A stretch of 64,000 nucleotides of DNA from Thermoleophilia bacterium (GTDB taxonomy: Bacteria; Actinomycetota; Thermoleophilia; Gaiellales; Gaiellaceae): assembly GCA_009694305.1 (NCBI GenBank), contig SHVL01000002.1, positions 1 to 64,000 of the forward strand, read 5' to 3'. Shown here one piece after another: positions 48,179-57,269 of this stretch. A program made the position numbers and the translations under genes. Position 1 is the stretch's first letter; each line of letters begins with the position of its first letter. The notes beneath the pieces were generated by a model. That model had not been told where the DNA came from. It was given only the letters and a program-made list of their open reading frames with translations, and ran no database searches.

Positions 48179-50028
48179 TGGATCTCCACCTCGTTCCCGG
48201 TGCCATCCCGACAACGGCCGAGAGGTTGGCGCTCGACAGCGTGCTCGGTCCAGCGGTTGACGGCTGGGACGGAGGCACACGACTTCAGGGCCCCGAGGGC
48301 AACACCGCGAGCTCGGGCCACGCGTCTCGCGTGCGCCGACACCTCCTTCTGCCCGCGCTCTGGGCGTTGCAGGAGCGGATCGGCTGGATCAGCCCGGGGG
48401 GGCTCAACGAGCTCTGCAGCAGGCTGACGCTGCCTCCGGCCGACGTGTATGGCGTCGCCACGTTCTACGCCATGCTTGCGGTCGAGCCCCGGTCGGCGCG
48501 CGTCGTCCACGTCTGCGAAGACATCGCCTGCAAGTGCGTCGGCTCCGACGACCTGATCGCACAGATCGAGGAGCGATTCGGCGCCGAGGGTGAGCTGTCC
48601 GACGACGGCTCGGCGACCTGGTACCGCAGCCCGTGCCTCGGCCAGTGCGACCGTGCCCCGGCGGCGCTCGTGAGCGATGCCGGGGAAGAGCCACACGAGC
48701 GGACGCTCGCGTTGACGACCGCGGTCGCCGTGCTCGAGGCGCTTGCCGGAGGCGACCCGGGTCCGGCGCCCGTGACCGTGCTTCCGCAGGCCGGTGATCC
48801 GGCTCTACGACTGCTGCGCCGTGCTGCATCCACACGCTCGGTCAGCCTGGACGAATACCGCGCGCAGGGTGGGTATGCCGCTCTGCGGCGCGCCGTGGAG
48901 CTCGGCCCCGAGGGTGTGATCCGTGAGGTCAAGGAATCGAAGCTCCAGGGCCGTGGTGGAGCCGCGTTCCCGACGGGGGTCAAGTGGGAAGCAGTCGCCC
49001 GCCAGCCTGCCCGCCCGCATTACCTCGTCTGCAACGCCGACGAGTCGGAGCCGGGCACGTTCAAGGATCGCGTGATCATGGAGCGGGATCCGTTCGCGCT
49101 GATCGAGTCGATGACGATTGCCGCCTACGCGACCGGGTGCGAGCACGGCTACGTCTACATCCGTGGCGAGTATCCGGAGCCACAGCACGCGCTCCAGAGT
49201 GCGCTCGACGAGGCGCGCGTCCGTGGGTACCTCGGTGACGACGTGATGGGCGAGCGTTTCTCCTTCGACATCGAGATTCGCAAGGGCGCGGGCGCCTACA
49301 TCTGCGGCGAGGAGACGGCGATCTTCGAGTCGATCGAGGGCAATCGTGGTGAACCGCGTAACAAGCCGCCGTTCCCCGTCGTCGAGGGCCTTTTCGGCAA
49401 GCCGACGGTCGTCAACAACGTCGAGACACTCGTGAACGTGCCCGACATCGTGCTGCGGTCTGGCCCGTCGTACGCGGAGACAGGCACCGAGGGCTCGACC
49501 GGGACGAAGCTCTTCTGCCTCTGCGGCCACGTCGAGCGCCCCGGCGTCTACGAGGTTCCCTTCGGTACGACGCTCCGCGAGCTGTACGACCTCGCCGGTG
49601 GCGTCATGGGCGGCAAGGAGCTGCAGTGCATCCTGATGGGCGGCGCTGCCGGCGGGTTCCTGCGCCCCGACGAGCTCGACCTCCCGCTCACCTTCGAGGC
49701 GGTACGCGAGGCGAAGACCACGCTCGGCTCGGGCGTCGTCCTCGTCCTCGACGAGACGGTTGACCTGCCCCGGCTGCTGATGCGCCTCGCTGCGTTCTTC
49801 CGCAACGAGTCGTGCGGCCAGTGCGTGCCGTGCCGCGTCGGCACCGTGCGCCAGCAGGAGGCGCTCGCACGTCTCGTCTCCGGCAAGACGGCCGGCGGCG
49901 TCCAGAAGGAGCTGGCCGTGATCGCCGAGGTCGGACAGTGCATGCGGGACGCGTCGATCTGCGGTCTCGGGCAGACGGCGTCGAGCGCGATCGAATCGGC
50001 CATCGGACGGCTGGGAGTGTTTTCGTGA
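48178..50028 (+). CDS. NuoE-NuoF fusion (2Fe-2S + FMN/NAD diaphorase subunit of NAD-dependent FDH)
   Basis: N-terminal NuoE-like region (ADVYGVATFYAMLAVEPR, CEDIACKCVGSDDL, SPCLGQCDRAPA), then NuoF (GRGGAAFPTGVKWE, NADESEPGTFKDR, GAGAYICGEETAIFESIEGNRGEPR, ESCGQCVPCRVGT). Confidence 0.92.
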   Translation: MDLHLVPGAIPTTAERLALDSVLGPAVDGWDGGTRLQGPEGNTASSGHASRVRRHLLLPALWALQERIGWISPGGLNELCSRLTLPPADVYGVATFYAMLAVEPRSARVVHVCEDIACKCVGSDDLIAQIEERFGAEGELSDDGSATWYRSPCLGQCDRAPAALVSDAGEEPHERTLALTTAVAVLEALAGGDPGPAPVTVLPQAGDPALRLLRRAASTRSVSLDEYRAQGGYAALRRAVELGPEGVIREVKESKLQGRGGAAFPTGVKWEAVARQPARPHYLVCNADESEPGTFKDRVIMERDPFALIESMTIAAYATGCEHGYVYIRGEYPEPQHALQSALDEARVRGYLGDDVMGERFSFDIEIRKGAGAYICGEETAIFESIEGNRGEPRNKPPFPVVEGLFGKPTVVNNVETLVNVPDIVLRSGPSYAETGTEGSTGTKLFCLCGHVERPGVYEVPFGTTLRELYDLAGGVMGGKELQCILMGGAAGGFLRPDELDLPLTFEAVREAKTTLGSGVVLVLDETVDLPRLLMRLAAFFRNESCGQCVPCRVGTVRQQEALARLVSGKTAGGVQKELAVIAEVGQCMRDASICGLGQTASSAIESAIGRLGVFS

Positions 50029-50954
50029 GCGAGCTGCTCCTCGCACCAAAGAGGATGATCGAGCTCGAGATCGACGGGCAGTCGGTGCGCGTCTTCGAGG
50101 GAGAGACGATCCTCGGTGCCTGCCGGCGGCTCGGGATCGACACGCCGACGCTCTGTTACGGCGACACGCTCGAGCCCGCGAACGCCTGCCGCGTCTGCGT
50201 CGTCGAGGTGGAAGGGGCGCGCGTCCTCGCGCCTGCGTGCTCGCGCAAGGCGGAGGCGGGGATGAAGGTGCAGACCGACTCCGAGCGGGTGCGCCACTCC
50301 CGCAAGATGGTGCTGGAGCTGCTTGCCTCCTCCGTAGACCTTTCGACGACGGACGAGATCCCGGGGTACCTCGAGCGCTACGACGCGCAGCCGGAGCGCT
50401 TCGGGCCGCCTGCTCCTCCCGATCCCGACCGCGACCGCAAGCGCACCGGCCACCATGTCGAGCCGGACGGCCAGACAGCGGCCACCGTGTACGCGCCGGT
50501 CAAGATCGACAACGAGCTCTACGTGCGCGACTACTCGAAGTGCATCCTCTGTTACAAGTGCGTTGACGCCTGTGGCGAGCAGTTCCAGAACACCTTTGCG
50601 ATCCACGTCGCCGGCCGTGGCTTCGACGCCCGCATCTCGACCGAGTACGTTGCCGAACTGCCCGACTCGGCGTGTGTCTACTGCGGCAACTGCATCGCGG
50701 TCTGCCCGACGGGAGCGCTGATGTTCGTCTCGGAGCACGCGTTGCGCGCAGAGGGCGACTGGCGCGAGGACGACCAGACCGTGACGACGACGGTGTGCCC
50801 GTACTGCGGGGTCGGCTGTAACCTCGAGCTGCACGTGCAGGACAACACGATCGTCAAGGTCACGAGCCCGGACGACCACGACATCACGCGCGGCAATCTC
50901 TGCATCAAGGGACGTTTCGGCTTCCAGCACGTGCAGGCGCGCGACGCACCCTGA
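50025..50954 (+). CDS. FdhA N-terminal half as a separate Fe-S polypeptide (2Fe-2S, 2x4Fe-4S, Mo-oxidoreductase 4Fe-4S domain)
   Basis: CYGDTLEPANACRVCVVEVEG; CILCYKCVDACGE; CVYCGNCIAVCPTGAL; VCPYCGVGCNLELHV...GNLCIKGRFGFQHVQ. Confidence 0.92.
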   Translation: MSELLLAPKRMIELEIDGQSVRVFEGETILGACRRLGIDTPTLCYGDTLEPANACRVCVVEVEGARVLAPACSRKAEAGMKVQTDSERVRHSRKMVLELLASSVDLSTTDEIPGYLERYDAQPERFGPPAPPDPDRDRKRTGHHVEPDGQTAATVYAPVKIDNELYVRDYSKCILCYKCVDACGEQFQNTFAIHVAGRGFDARISTEYVAELPDSACVYCGNCIAVCPTGALMFVSEHALRAEGDWREDDQTVTTTVCPYCGVGCNLELHVQDNTIVKVTSPDDHDITRGNLCIKGRFGFQHVQARDAP

Positions 50955-51576
50955 GGTTAGAGCGGGTGCGGTCGTCCTCGCGGGCGGGCGGTCGAGCCGG
51001 ATGGGCAGCTCGAAGGCGCTGCTCGACTGGCACGGGCTGACGGCCGTCGAGCGCGCCGTCTCGGTGGTGCGCGAGGGGGTCGGTGGCGGGCCGGTCTGCG
51101 TCGTCGGGGCGCCCGGGCAGGAGTTGCCGCCGCTCGACGCACTCGTCGCCGACGACGCGGTTGCCTACGCCGGGCCGCTCGCCGGCCTCCACGTGGGGCT
51201 CGCGGCGCTCGCGGGAAAGGCCGAGATCGCCTTTGCCTGCGGCGTTGACACGCCGTTGCTCGTGCCTGCCTTCGTCCGCGCCGTCCTCGGGTCGCTGCGT
51301 GACGGCGACGAGGCTGTCGTGCCGGTTGTCGGCGGTCGCGCCCAACCGCTGCTCGCCGCCTACCGCGTGGCGCTCGTGCCGGCCCTCGAGGCCCTGCTCG
51401 CTACCGGGGCGCGGGGTCTGCGGGACATCCCGGGCGCCTGCTCTGTGCGGCAGCTTTCCGTGGAGGAGCTGCTGTCTGACGTGGAGTTGTACGCCGCCGA
51501 TCCGACCCTGCGCTCCGCTGCAAACGCGAACACGCCCGAGGAGTGGGCGGCGCTGACCGGAGCCGGCCCGGGTTGA
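50955..51576 (+). CDS. mobA: Molybdenum cofactor guanylyltransferase (start unresolved; first ATG is 51001)
   Basis: AGAVVLAGGRSSRMGSSKALLDWHG; CGVDTPLLVP. The GTP-binding N-terminus is encoded upstream of the first ATG, with no canonical start in frame. Confidence 0.85.
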
Positions 51577-51592
51577 AGGCGGGTTGTGGACG

Positions 51593-52363
51593 TCAGCCGG
51601 TGGCCGGGGAGTCGCCCGGCTCGAGCTCCACTTCGCCACTCTCGACGAGCACGATGTCACCCCGGTCGAGCACGAGCGTGAGCCTCCCGTCCGGCGCGAT
51701 CTTCCCCGCTGTCCCCGTTCGTCCGTCAACGCGGATCCGCCGACCGCGCAGCGCGTTGCGCCGCTCGAGGTCGTCGAGGAGCCCGTCGAGGCCGTGCTCG
51801 AGCCATTCGGCATAGCCGCATTCCAGCTCGCGAAGGACGGCGGCGAGCACCACTCCCCGGTCGAACTGCCTGCCCGCGCCGATCCGCAGCGACGTCGCGG
51901 GCAGCCGCGTCTGCGCCGGAAGATCGCGCTCCTCCTGGTTGACGTTGATCCCGATGCCGCAGACGACCCGGGAGGACGAGGCCTCGAGCAGGATCCCGGC
52001 CACCTTGCACCCGTCCAGGAGAACGTCGTTCGGCCACTTGACCATCGCCGCGAGCCCCGACTCGTGCTCGATTGCGGTTGCGACGGCGAGCCCGGCGACG
52101 AGCGCCAGCCGGGGCAACGGCAACCCGGCCGGTGGCCGCAGGAGCACCGAGCAGAGGAGGGCCGTCAACGGCGCATCGTCCCAGCGCCTGCCGGATCGTC
52201 CGCGGCCCGCGGTCTGGTGCTCTGTCACCGCGACCGCGCCATGGGGATGGTCGCTCGCGGCGAGGACGTCCTGCGTCGAGGCCGTCTCCGCCGTGTAGAG
52301 GTAGGGCTCGCCGAGCGACCCACGGAGGAGCGGCCCGACGGCCTCCGGTGCGAGGTCACTCAC
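51593..52363 (-). CDS. birA: Biotin--[acetyl-CoA-carboxylase] ligase
   Basis: TASTQDVL, TAGRGRSGRRWDD, VKWPNDVLLDGCKVAGIL, GIGINVNQ. Confidence 0.93.
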   Translation of the reverse strand: MSDLAPEAVGPLLRGSLGEPYLYTAETASTQDVLAASDHPHGAVAVTEHQTAGRGRSGRRWDDAPLTALLCSVLLRPPAGLPLPRLALVAGLAVATAIEHESGLAAMVKWPNDVLLDGCKVAGILLEASSSRVVCGIGINVNQEERDLPAQTRLPATSLRIGAGRQFDRGVVLAAVLRELECGYAEWLEHGLDGLLDDLERRNALRGRRIRVDGRTGTAGKIAPDGRLTLVLDRGDIVLVESGEVELEPGDSPATG

Positions 52364-52781
52364 CGTCGTTTACCCGGCGCAGGCGCTTCGTCTCGCTGCG
52401 GCGCTTCTTGGCATCCGCACCTCTCGCTCTGGCGGCGCGCGAGGGCTTCGTGGGAACGCGCTTCCGCTCAACGCGCAGAGCCTCGGCGAGCCGTGCGACG
52501 AGGCGGTCGATCGCGAGCTCGCGGTTGCGAAGCTGACTGCGCTCATCCTGGGCGACCGCGCGGATGATCGGCCCCGCCTTCGTCGTCACGCGCCGCTTCT
52601 GGGCATCGCTGAGCGCAGCGGATGCCTCGACCTCGAACACGGCCTCGACGCGCGTCTCCGTCTTGTTCGCATGCTGCCCGCCCGGCCCACTCGACCGCGA
52701 GACGCGCAGGTCGATCTCGGCGAGCGGCAGCACGACCGATCGACTCACCCGCCGGCTCGTGCGCTGCTCGGCGTCCGTCAC
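52356..52781 (-). CDS. Class I release-factor-like peptidyl-tRNA hydrolase (ArfB-like)
   Basis: VSRSSGPGGQHANKTETRVEAVFEV (GGQ motif), basic C-terminus. Confidence 0.9.
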   Translation of the reverse strand: MTDAEQRTSRRVSRSVVLPLAEIDLRVSRSSGPGGQHANKTETRVEAVFEVEASAALSDAQKRRVTTKAGPIIRAVAQDERSQLRNRELAIDRLVARLAEALRVERKRVPTKPSRAARARGADAKKRRSETKRLRRVNDGE

Positions 52782-53713
52782 GGCCGTCTTGCCGGGGCGA
52801 TGGTGAGCAGCGCGTCAACGCGATCGTGGTCTACCTGCAGCGTCGTGTGGGTGATCGCGAACCGATCCGCGAGCATGCGCTCGCTTGCGTGGCGGATCCC
52901 GTGACAGTCGTCTCCCTCGCGCACGAGCACGTGCGCGGAGAGGCAGGGGAATCCGCTCGTGATCTGCCAGACGTGGAGATCGTGCACTTCGACGACCCCC
53001 GGCTGCCCCGCGAGTGCCTGGCCGATCTCCCCGGCATCGAGCCCCCGCGGAGCGGACTCGAGGAGCACGAGCACGGACTCTCGCAGCACGCCCCATGAGC
53101 TCACGATCAGGTAGACGCCGATGAGGACGCCCATGACCGGGTCCGCGTAGCGCCAGCCCGTCGTGACGATGACGATGCCCGTGACGATCACCGCGGCCGA
53201 GCCGAGTGCGTCGCCGACGAGGTGGATGTAGGCGGCGCGGAGGTTGATGTCCTCTCCGCCGGGACGGAAGACGGCGAAGGCCCCGATCGCGTTGACGAGC
53301 AGGCCGATCGACGCGACGGCGATCAGCCAGCCGCCGGGCACGTCGGGTGGGTCGGCGAACCGGAGGGCGGCGCCGACGAACACGATCACCGCGATCACGA
53401 TCAGCGAGACGGCGTTGAAGAGTGCTGCCAGGATCTCGGCCCGTCTGAAGCCGAAGCTGCGGTTTGGCGTCGAGGGCCGCCGCGCGAGCATGACGGCGCC
53501 GGCTGCAACACCGAGAGTGACGACGTCGGAGAGGTTGTGGCCGGCATCGGCGAGGAGCGAGAGGCTTCCCGCCAGAATCGCGGCAACCACCTCCACCAGC
53601 GTGTACGTGGCGTTGAGGGCGAGCGCGACCGTGAGGGAGCGCAGCGAGCTCCTCGAGGAGGCGTGCAGGTGGAGGCCGCCGTGACCGTGGTCGTGATCAT
53701 GCCCCGAACTCAT
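52778..53713 (-). CDS. Cation diffusion facilitator (Zn/Cd) transporter
   Basis: His-rich N-terminus, LLADAGHNLSDVVTL, YIHLVGDALGSAAVI, C-terminal dimer domain. Confidence 0.93.
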   Translation of the reverse strand: MSSGHDHDHGHGGLHLHASSRSSLRSLTVALALNATYTLVEVVAAILAGSLSLLADAGHNLSDVVTLGVAAGAVMLARRPSTPNRSFGFRRAEILAALFNAVSLIVIAVIVFVGAALRFADPPDVPGGWLIAVASIGLLVNAIGAFAVFRPGGEDINLRAAYIHLVGDALGSAAVIVTGIVIVTTGWRYADPVMGVLIGVYLIVSSWGVLRESVLVLLESAPRGLDAGEIGQALAGQPGVVEVHDLHVWQITSGFPCLSAHVLVREGDDCHGIRHASERMLADRFAITHTTLQVDHDRVDALLTIAPARRP

Positions 53714-53774
53714 ACACAGACGGTAGCGCGGCGGCTTGTCATCGTCACGCCGCCTGCCCCGTCGTTGTGGGAGA

Positions 53775-54560
53775 ATGCCTGCCGTGGCCTGCATCCTGCT
53801 CGATATCGACGGTGTCCTGCACGTCTCCGGAGAGCCGATTCCCGGTGCGGTTGACGCTATAGCGCGCCTCAGAAGGCAGGGCCATTCACTCCGTTTCGTC
53901 ACGAACAACTCCACACGGCTGCGGGAGACCCTGGCCCAGGAGCTCCGCGGGATCGGCTTCGATCTCGAGGACGACGAGCTCCAGACAACGCCGCGTGCCG
54001 CTGCACGCGAACTGGCCGGGAAGCGGGTTCTCGCGCTCGTAATGGGCGCAATCGTGCCCGACCTCGAGGGCATCGAGCTCGTCGGAGAGCGGGCCGATGC
54101 CGTTCTCCTCGGCGGCTGTGACGAGACGACCGAGCCAAACCAGGTGTTCTCCTGGATGAATCTCGGCCGCGCCTTCGCCGAGCTCCAGACGGGTGCGGAG
54201 CTGTACTGCCTTCACAAGAACAAGTGGTGGCAGACGAGTCGCGGGCCGTTGCTCGACGGCGGTGCGTTCGTGGCCGGGCTCGAATACGCGACCGGTGTGG
54301 ACGCGACGGTGCTCGGCAAGCCGAGCGCAGCGTATTTCGCCGCGGCCCTCGACGCACTCGTGGCAGAGCCGGCACTGACGTGGATGATCACCGACGACGT
54401 CGAGGCAGACGTGCGGGGTGCCCAGCTCTTCGGGATGCGAACGGCGCTCGTCCGCACCGGGAAGTTCAGGCCCGAGACGCTCGAGGACTCCGGCATCGTG
54501 CCCGAGATCGTGCTGAGCTCGCTCGCCCAGTTCCCCGAGTGGCTCGAGCGGTCGCTCTAG
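53775..54560 (+). CDS. HAD-superfamily (NagD-like, HDHD2-type) hydrolase
   Basis: ILLDIDGVLHVSGEPIPGA, FVTNNSTR, LGKPSAAYF, ITDDVEADVRGAQLFGMRTALVRTGKF. Confidence 0.92.
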   Translation: MPAVACILLDIDGVLHVSGEPIPGAVDAIARLRRQGHSLRFVTNNSTRLRETLAQELRGIGFDLEDDELQTTPRAAARELAGKRVLALVMGAIVPDLEGIELVGERADAVLLGGCDETTEPNQVFSWMNLGRAFAELQTGAELYCLHKNKWWQTSRGPLLDGGAFVAGLEYATGVDATVLGKPSAAYFAAALDALVAEPALTWMITDDVEADVRGAQLFGMRTALVRTGKFRPETLEDSGIVPEIVLSSLAQFPEWLERSL

Positions 54561-54595
54561 TGCGGCATCTTGCGGGGTCCCTCCGGAGAACTCCC

Positions 54596-54620
54596 GTAGG
54601 GGCGGGACCTGTCCCGCCCG
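54596..54620. repeat. Dispersed hairpin repeat copy 2
   Basis: GTAGGGGCGGGACCTGTCCCGCCCG, identical to copies 1 and 3. Confidence 0.9.
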
Positions 54621-54627
54621 GCTGCTG

Positions 54628-54993
54628 ATGCCCGTCAAGATAGGCACCGACCTGATCGAGATCGAGCGGATCGTGCGGGCGCTCGAGCGGCCGGGGTTCC
54701 GCGACCGCTGCTTCACGCAGGCCGAGCAGGCCTACTGCGAGACGAGGCGGAACCCGGCCGAGAGCTATGCCGCCCGGTTCTGCGGCAAGGAGGCAGTCGG
54801 CAAGGCACTCGGGTGCGGAGTTCGGTTCACCTGGAAGGAGATCGAGATCGTGGGGCCGCCGAAGCCCGGAGTGACGTTGACGGGCAGGACGGCCGGCTTT
54901 GCCGAGCGGGTCGGGATGCGTGAGATCGACGTGTCACTGACCCATTCGCACACGATGGCGGGGGCCTCCTGCGTGGTGCGGCTCGGAGACTGA
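54628..54993 (+). CDS. acpS: Holo-[acyl-carrier-protein] synthase
   Basis: KIGTDLIEIERIVRAL, ESYAARFCGKEAVGKALG, VSLTHSHTMAGA. Confidence 0.93.
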   Translation: MPVKIGTDLIEIERIVRALERPGFRDRCFTQAEQAYCETRRNPAESYAARFCGKEAVGKALGCGVRFTWKEIEIVGPPKPGVTLTGRTAGFAERVGMREIDVSLTHSHTMAGASCVVRLGD

Positions 54994-54999
54994 GGCATC

Positions 55000-56364
55000 G
55001 TGGAGTCGGGCTACGAGGCGCTCTTCACGGCGGCCGAGATGCGCGCGGCCGAGGAGGCATACGAGGGATTTCCCGGTACGTCGTCTGCGTTGATGGAGCG
55101 CGCGGGGGCCGCGGTCGCGCGAGAGGCGGTGCGGGCGTTCCCGAATGCCCGCCGCTTTGCGGTCGTGTGTGGCGGCGGCTCGAACGGCGGCGACGGGCGC
55201 ATCGCGGCACGACGTCTGCGAGAGGCGGGTCTCGAGGCGGTCGAGACCGACGCGGTCGAGGGCTGCGATGTGGTGATCGACGCGTTGTTCGGCACTGGCT
55301 TCCACGGTGCGCCGCGGCCGCACACGACGCGGTTGATAGAGCGGATCAACGCCTGTGGCCATCCGGTGGTTGCCGTCGATCTGCCGTCCGGCGTGGATGC
55401 CTCGACCGGTGAGGTGGCGGGCGCCGCCGTGGACGCCACGCTCACGGTCACCTTCCACGCGAGCAAACTCGGGCTCCACGTTGCGCCCGGCCGATTTTAC
55501 GCCGGCGAGATCGTGACAGCCGACATCGGCCTCGCTCCCGCGCCTGCAGCGGCGCGGCGTGCCATAGCCGCTCTACTCCGACAGGTGCCGCGTCGGGCTG
55601 TCAGGGACTCGAAATTCACGTCGGGTGCAGTGCTCGTCGTCGGGGGCTCAGCGGGGATGACCGGCGCTCCGGTGCTCACCGCGATGGCTGCCCTTCGTGC
55701 CGACGCGGGCTACGTGACGCTCGCCGTCCCGCGGGAGTGTCTCGCCGTCGTCGAGATGCTTGCGCTCGAGCCGGTCAAGCGGGGATTCGACCGGGACGAT
55801 GCAGAGGAGACGATCATGGCCGAGGCCGAGCGCGCAGATGTCGTGGCGCTCGGGCCGGGCCTGGGCCGTAGCCCCGAGACCCGGTCACTCGTTGCGCGCC
55901 TGCTCGATCGTCTCGAGGTGCCCGTCGTCGTTGATGCCGACGCGCTCTTTTGCCTCCGTCCGGCGGAGCGTGCCCACCCGACTATCCTGACGCCTCATAC
56001 CGGTGAGCTCGCACGGCTCCTCGAGCGGGAGTCCGCCTGGGTAGACGCGCACCGGCTCGAGGCTGCAAGGGCGGCTGCCGAGATGTACGGTGCGGTCGTC
56101 TTGCTCAAGGGGGCCGACACGATCGTGCAGGCTCCGGAGGGAGGCCCCGTGATCTGTGATTCGGGACCGCCGTCGCTCGCAACGGCAGGAACAGGCGACG
56201 TGCTGACCGGTGTGATCGCGGCCTTTCTCGCCAAGGGACTCGACCCCGTCACGGCCGCCGCCGCCGCCGCGACGGCCCACGGGCTCGCGGCTTCGGCCGT
56301 GCCACAGCAGGCAGGTCTCGTTGCGAGCGATCTCATCGCAGAGCTCCCGTCCGTGCTCGGCTGA
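55000..56364 (+). CDS. nnr: Bifunctional NAD(P)H-hydrate epimerase/dehydratase
   Basis: YjeF_N-like half (CGGGSNGGDGRIAARRL, VVAVDLPSGVDASTGEV) plus carbohydrate-kinase-like half (LTPHTGELARLL, LKGADTIVQAPEG, ATAGTGDVLTGVIAAFLAKG). Confidence 0.94.
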   Translation: MESGYEALFTAAEMRAAEEAYEGFPGTSSALMERAGAAVAREAVRAFPNARRFAVVCGGGSNGGDGRIAARRLREAGLEAVETDAVEGCDVVIDALFGTGFHGAPRPHTTRLIERINACGHPVVAVDLPSGVDASTGEVAGAAVDATLTVTFHASKLGLHVAPGRFYAGEIVTADIGLAPAPAAARRAIAALLRQVPRRAVRDSKFTSGAVLVVGGSAGMTGAPVLTAMAALRADAGYVTLAVPRECLAVVEMLALEPVKRGFDRDDAEETIMAEAERADVVALGPGLGRSPETRSLVARLLDRLEVPVVVDADALFCLRPAERAHPTILTPHTGELARLLERESAWVDAHRLEAARAAAEMYGAVVLLKGADTIVQAPEGGPVICDSGPPSLATAGTGDVLTGVIAAFLAKGLDPVTAAAAAATAHGLAASAVPQQAGLVASDLIAELPSVLG

Positions 56365-56405
56365 TCGGTGTCGGTGGCGAGGGTTTCGGTGGTAGCCTCG
56401 GGCGC

Positions 56406-57269
56406 GTGAGGGTCGAGATCCTGGGTTCCGGTGGTGCGGCGACGATCCCTCGTCCCGGGTGTCGGTGCCGCGTCTGCGTCGAGGCCCGGGCGGTCGGGGG
56501 CCGCTCTGTGCGCACCGGCCCGTCAACCTTCGTCCACGGGCCGGACATTCTCTTCGACACGCCCGAGGAGTCGAAGCTCCAGCTCGAGCGTGCCGGCATC
56601 GGCGACATAGCGGCGTGCTTCTACTCGCACTGGCATCCCGACCACACGATGGGACGAAGGGTGTGGGAGACGCGCAACGGCGACTTTCGCGCCTGGCCGC
56701 GCGAGGCCAAGCGGCCGCTTGTCACCGATGTCTACCTGCCGCAGCAGGTGGCGGTGGACTTCCGCAGGTGGCTCGGGAGCATGGAGCACCTCGAGTTCAT
56801 GCGCGACCGAGGTTGGATCCGCATCCACGAGCTCGAGGACGAAGAGACCGTCGAGATCGGTGGCGTCATGGTGCGGCCGTTCCGGCTTGCCGAGGACTAT
56901 GTCTACGGGTTCGAGTTGACGGAGGGTACGACGCGCCTGCTCGTTGCCATGGACGAGCTCAACGGCTGGTCTCCACCGGCCGACGTCACGGGCTGTGAGG
57001 TGGCGATTCTTCCAATGGGGATCTGCGAGTTCGATCTCTTCACGGGCGGCCGCCTCATTCACGAGGAGCATCCGGTGCTCATTCACGAGGCGACCTTCGA
57101 GGAGACTCTCGAGATCGTGGCGGCGCTCGACGCGGGACGGGTCGTCCTCGGTCACGTCGAGGAGATGGACTGCATCTCCTACGGTGAGCTGCTGCGGGTC
57201 GAGCATCGGTTGCAGAGCGAGGGCCGCAACATCACCTTTGCCTGGGACGGCCTGACGATCGACGTATGA
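56406..57269 (+). CDS. MBL-fold metallohydrolase (PhnP-like)
   Basis: EILGSGGAATIPRPGCRCRVC, YSHWHPDHTMGRRVWE. Confidence 0.88.
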   Translation: MRVEILGSGGAATIPRPGCRCRVCVEARAVGGRSVRTGPSTFVHGPDILFDTPEESKLQLERAGIGDIAACFYSHWHPDHTMGRRVWETRNGDFRAWPREAKRPLVTDVYLPQQVAVDFRRWLGSMEHLEFMRDRGWIRIHELEDEETVEIGGVMVRPFRLAEDYVYGFELTEGTTRLLVAMDELNGWSPPADVTGCEVAILPMGICEFDLFTGGRLIHEEHPVLIHEATFEETLEIVAALDAGRVVLGHVEEMDCISYGELLRVEHRLQSEGRNITFAWDGLTIDV

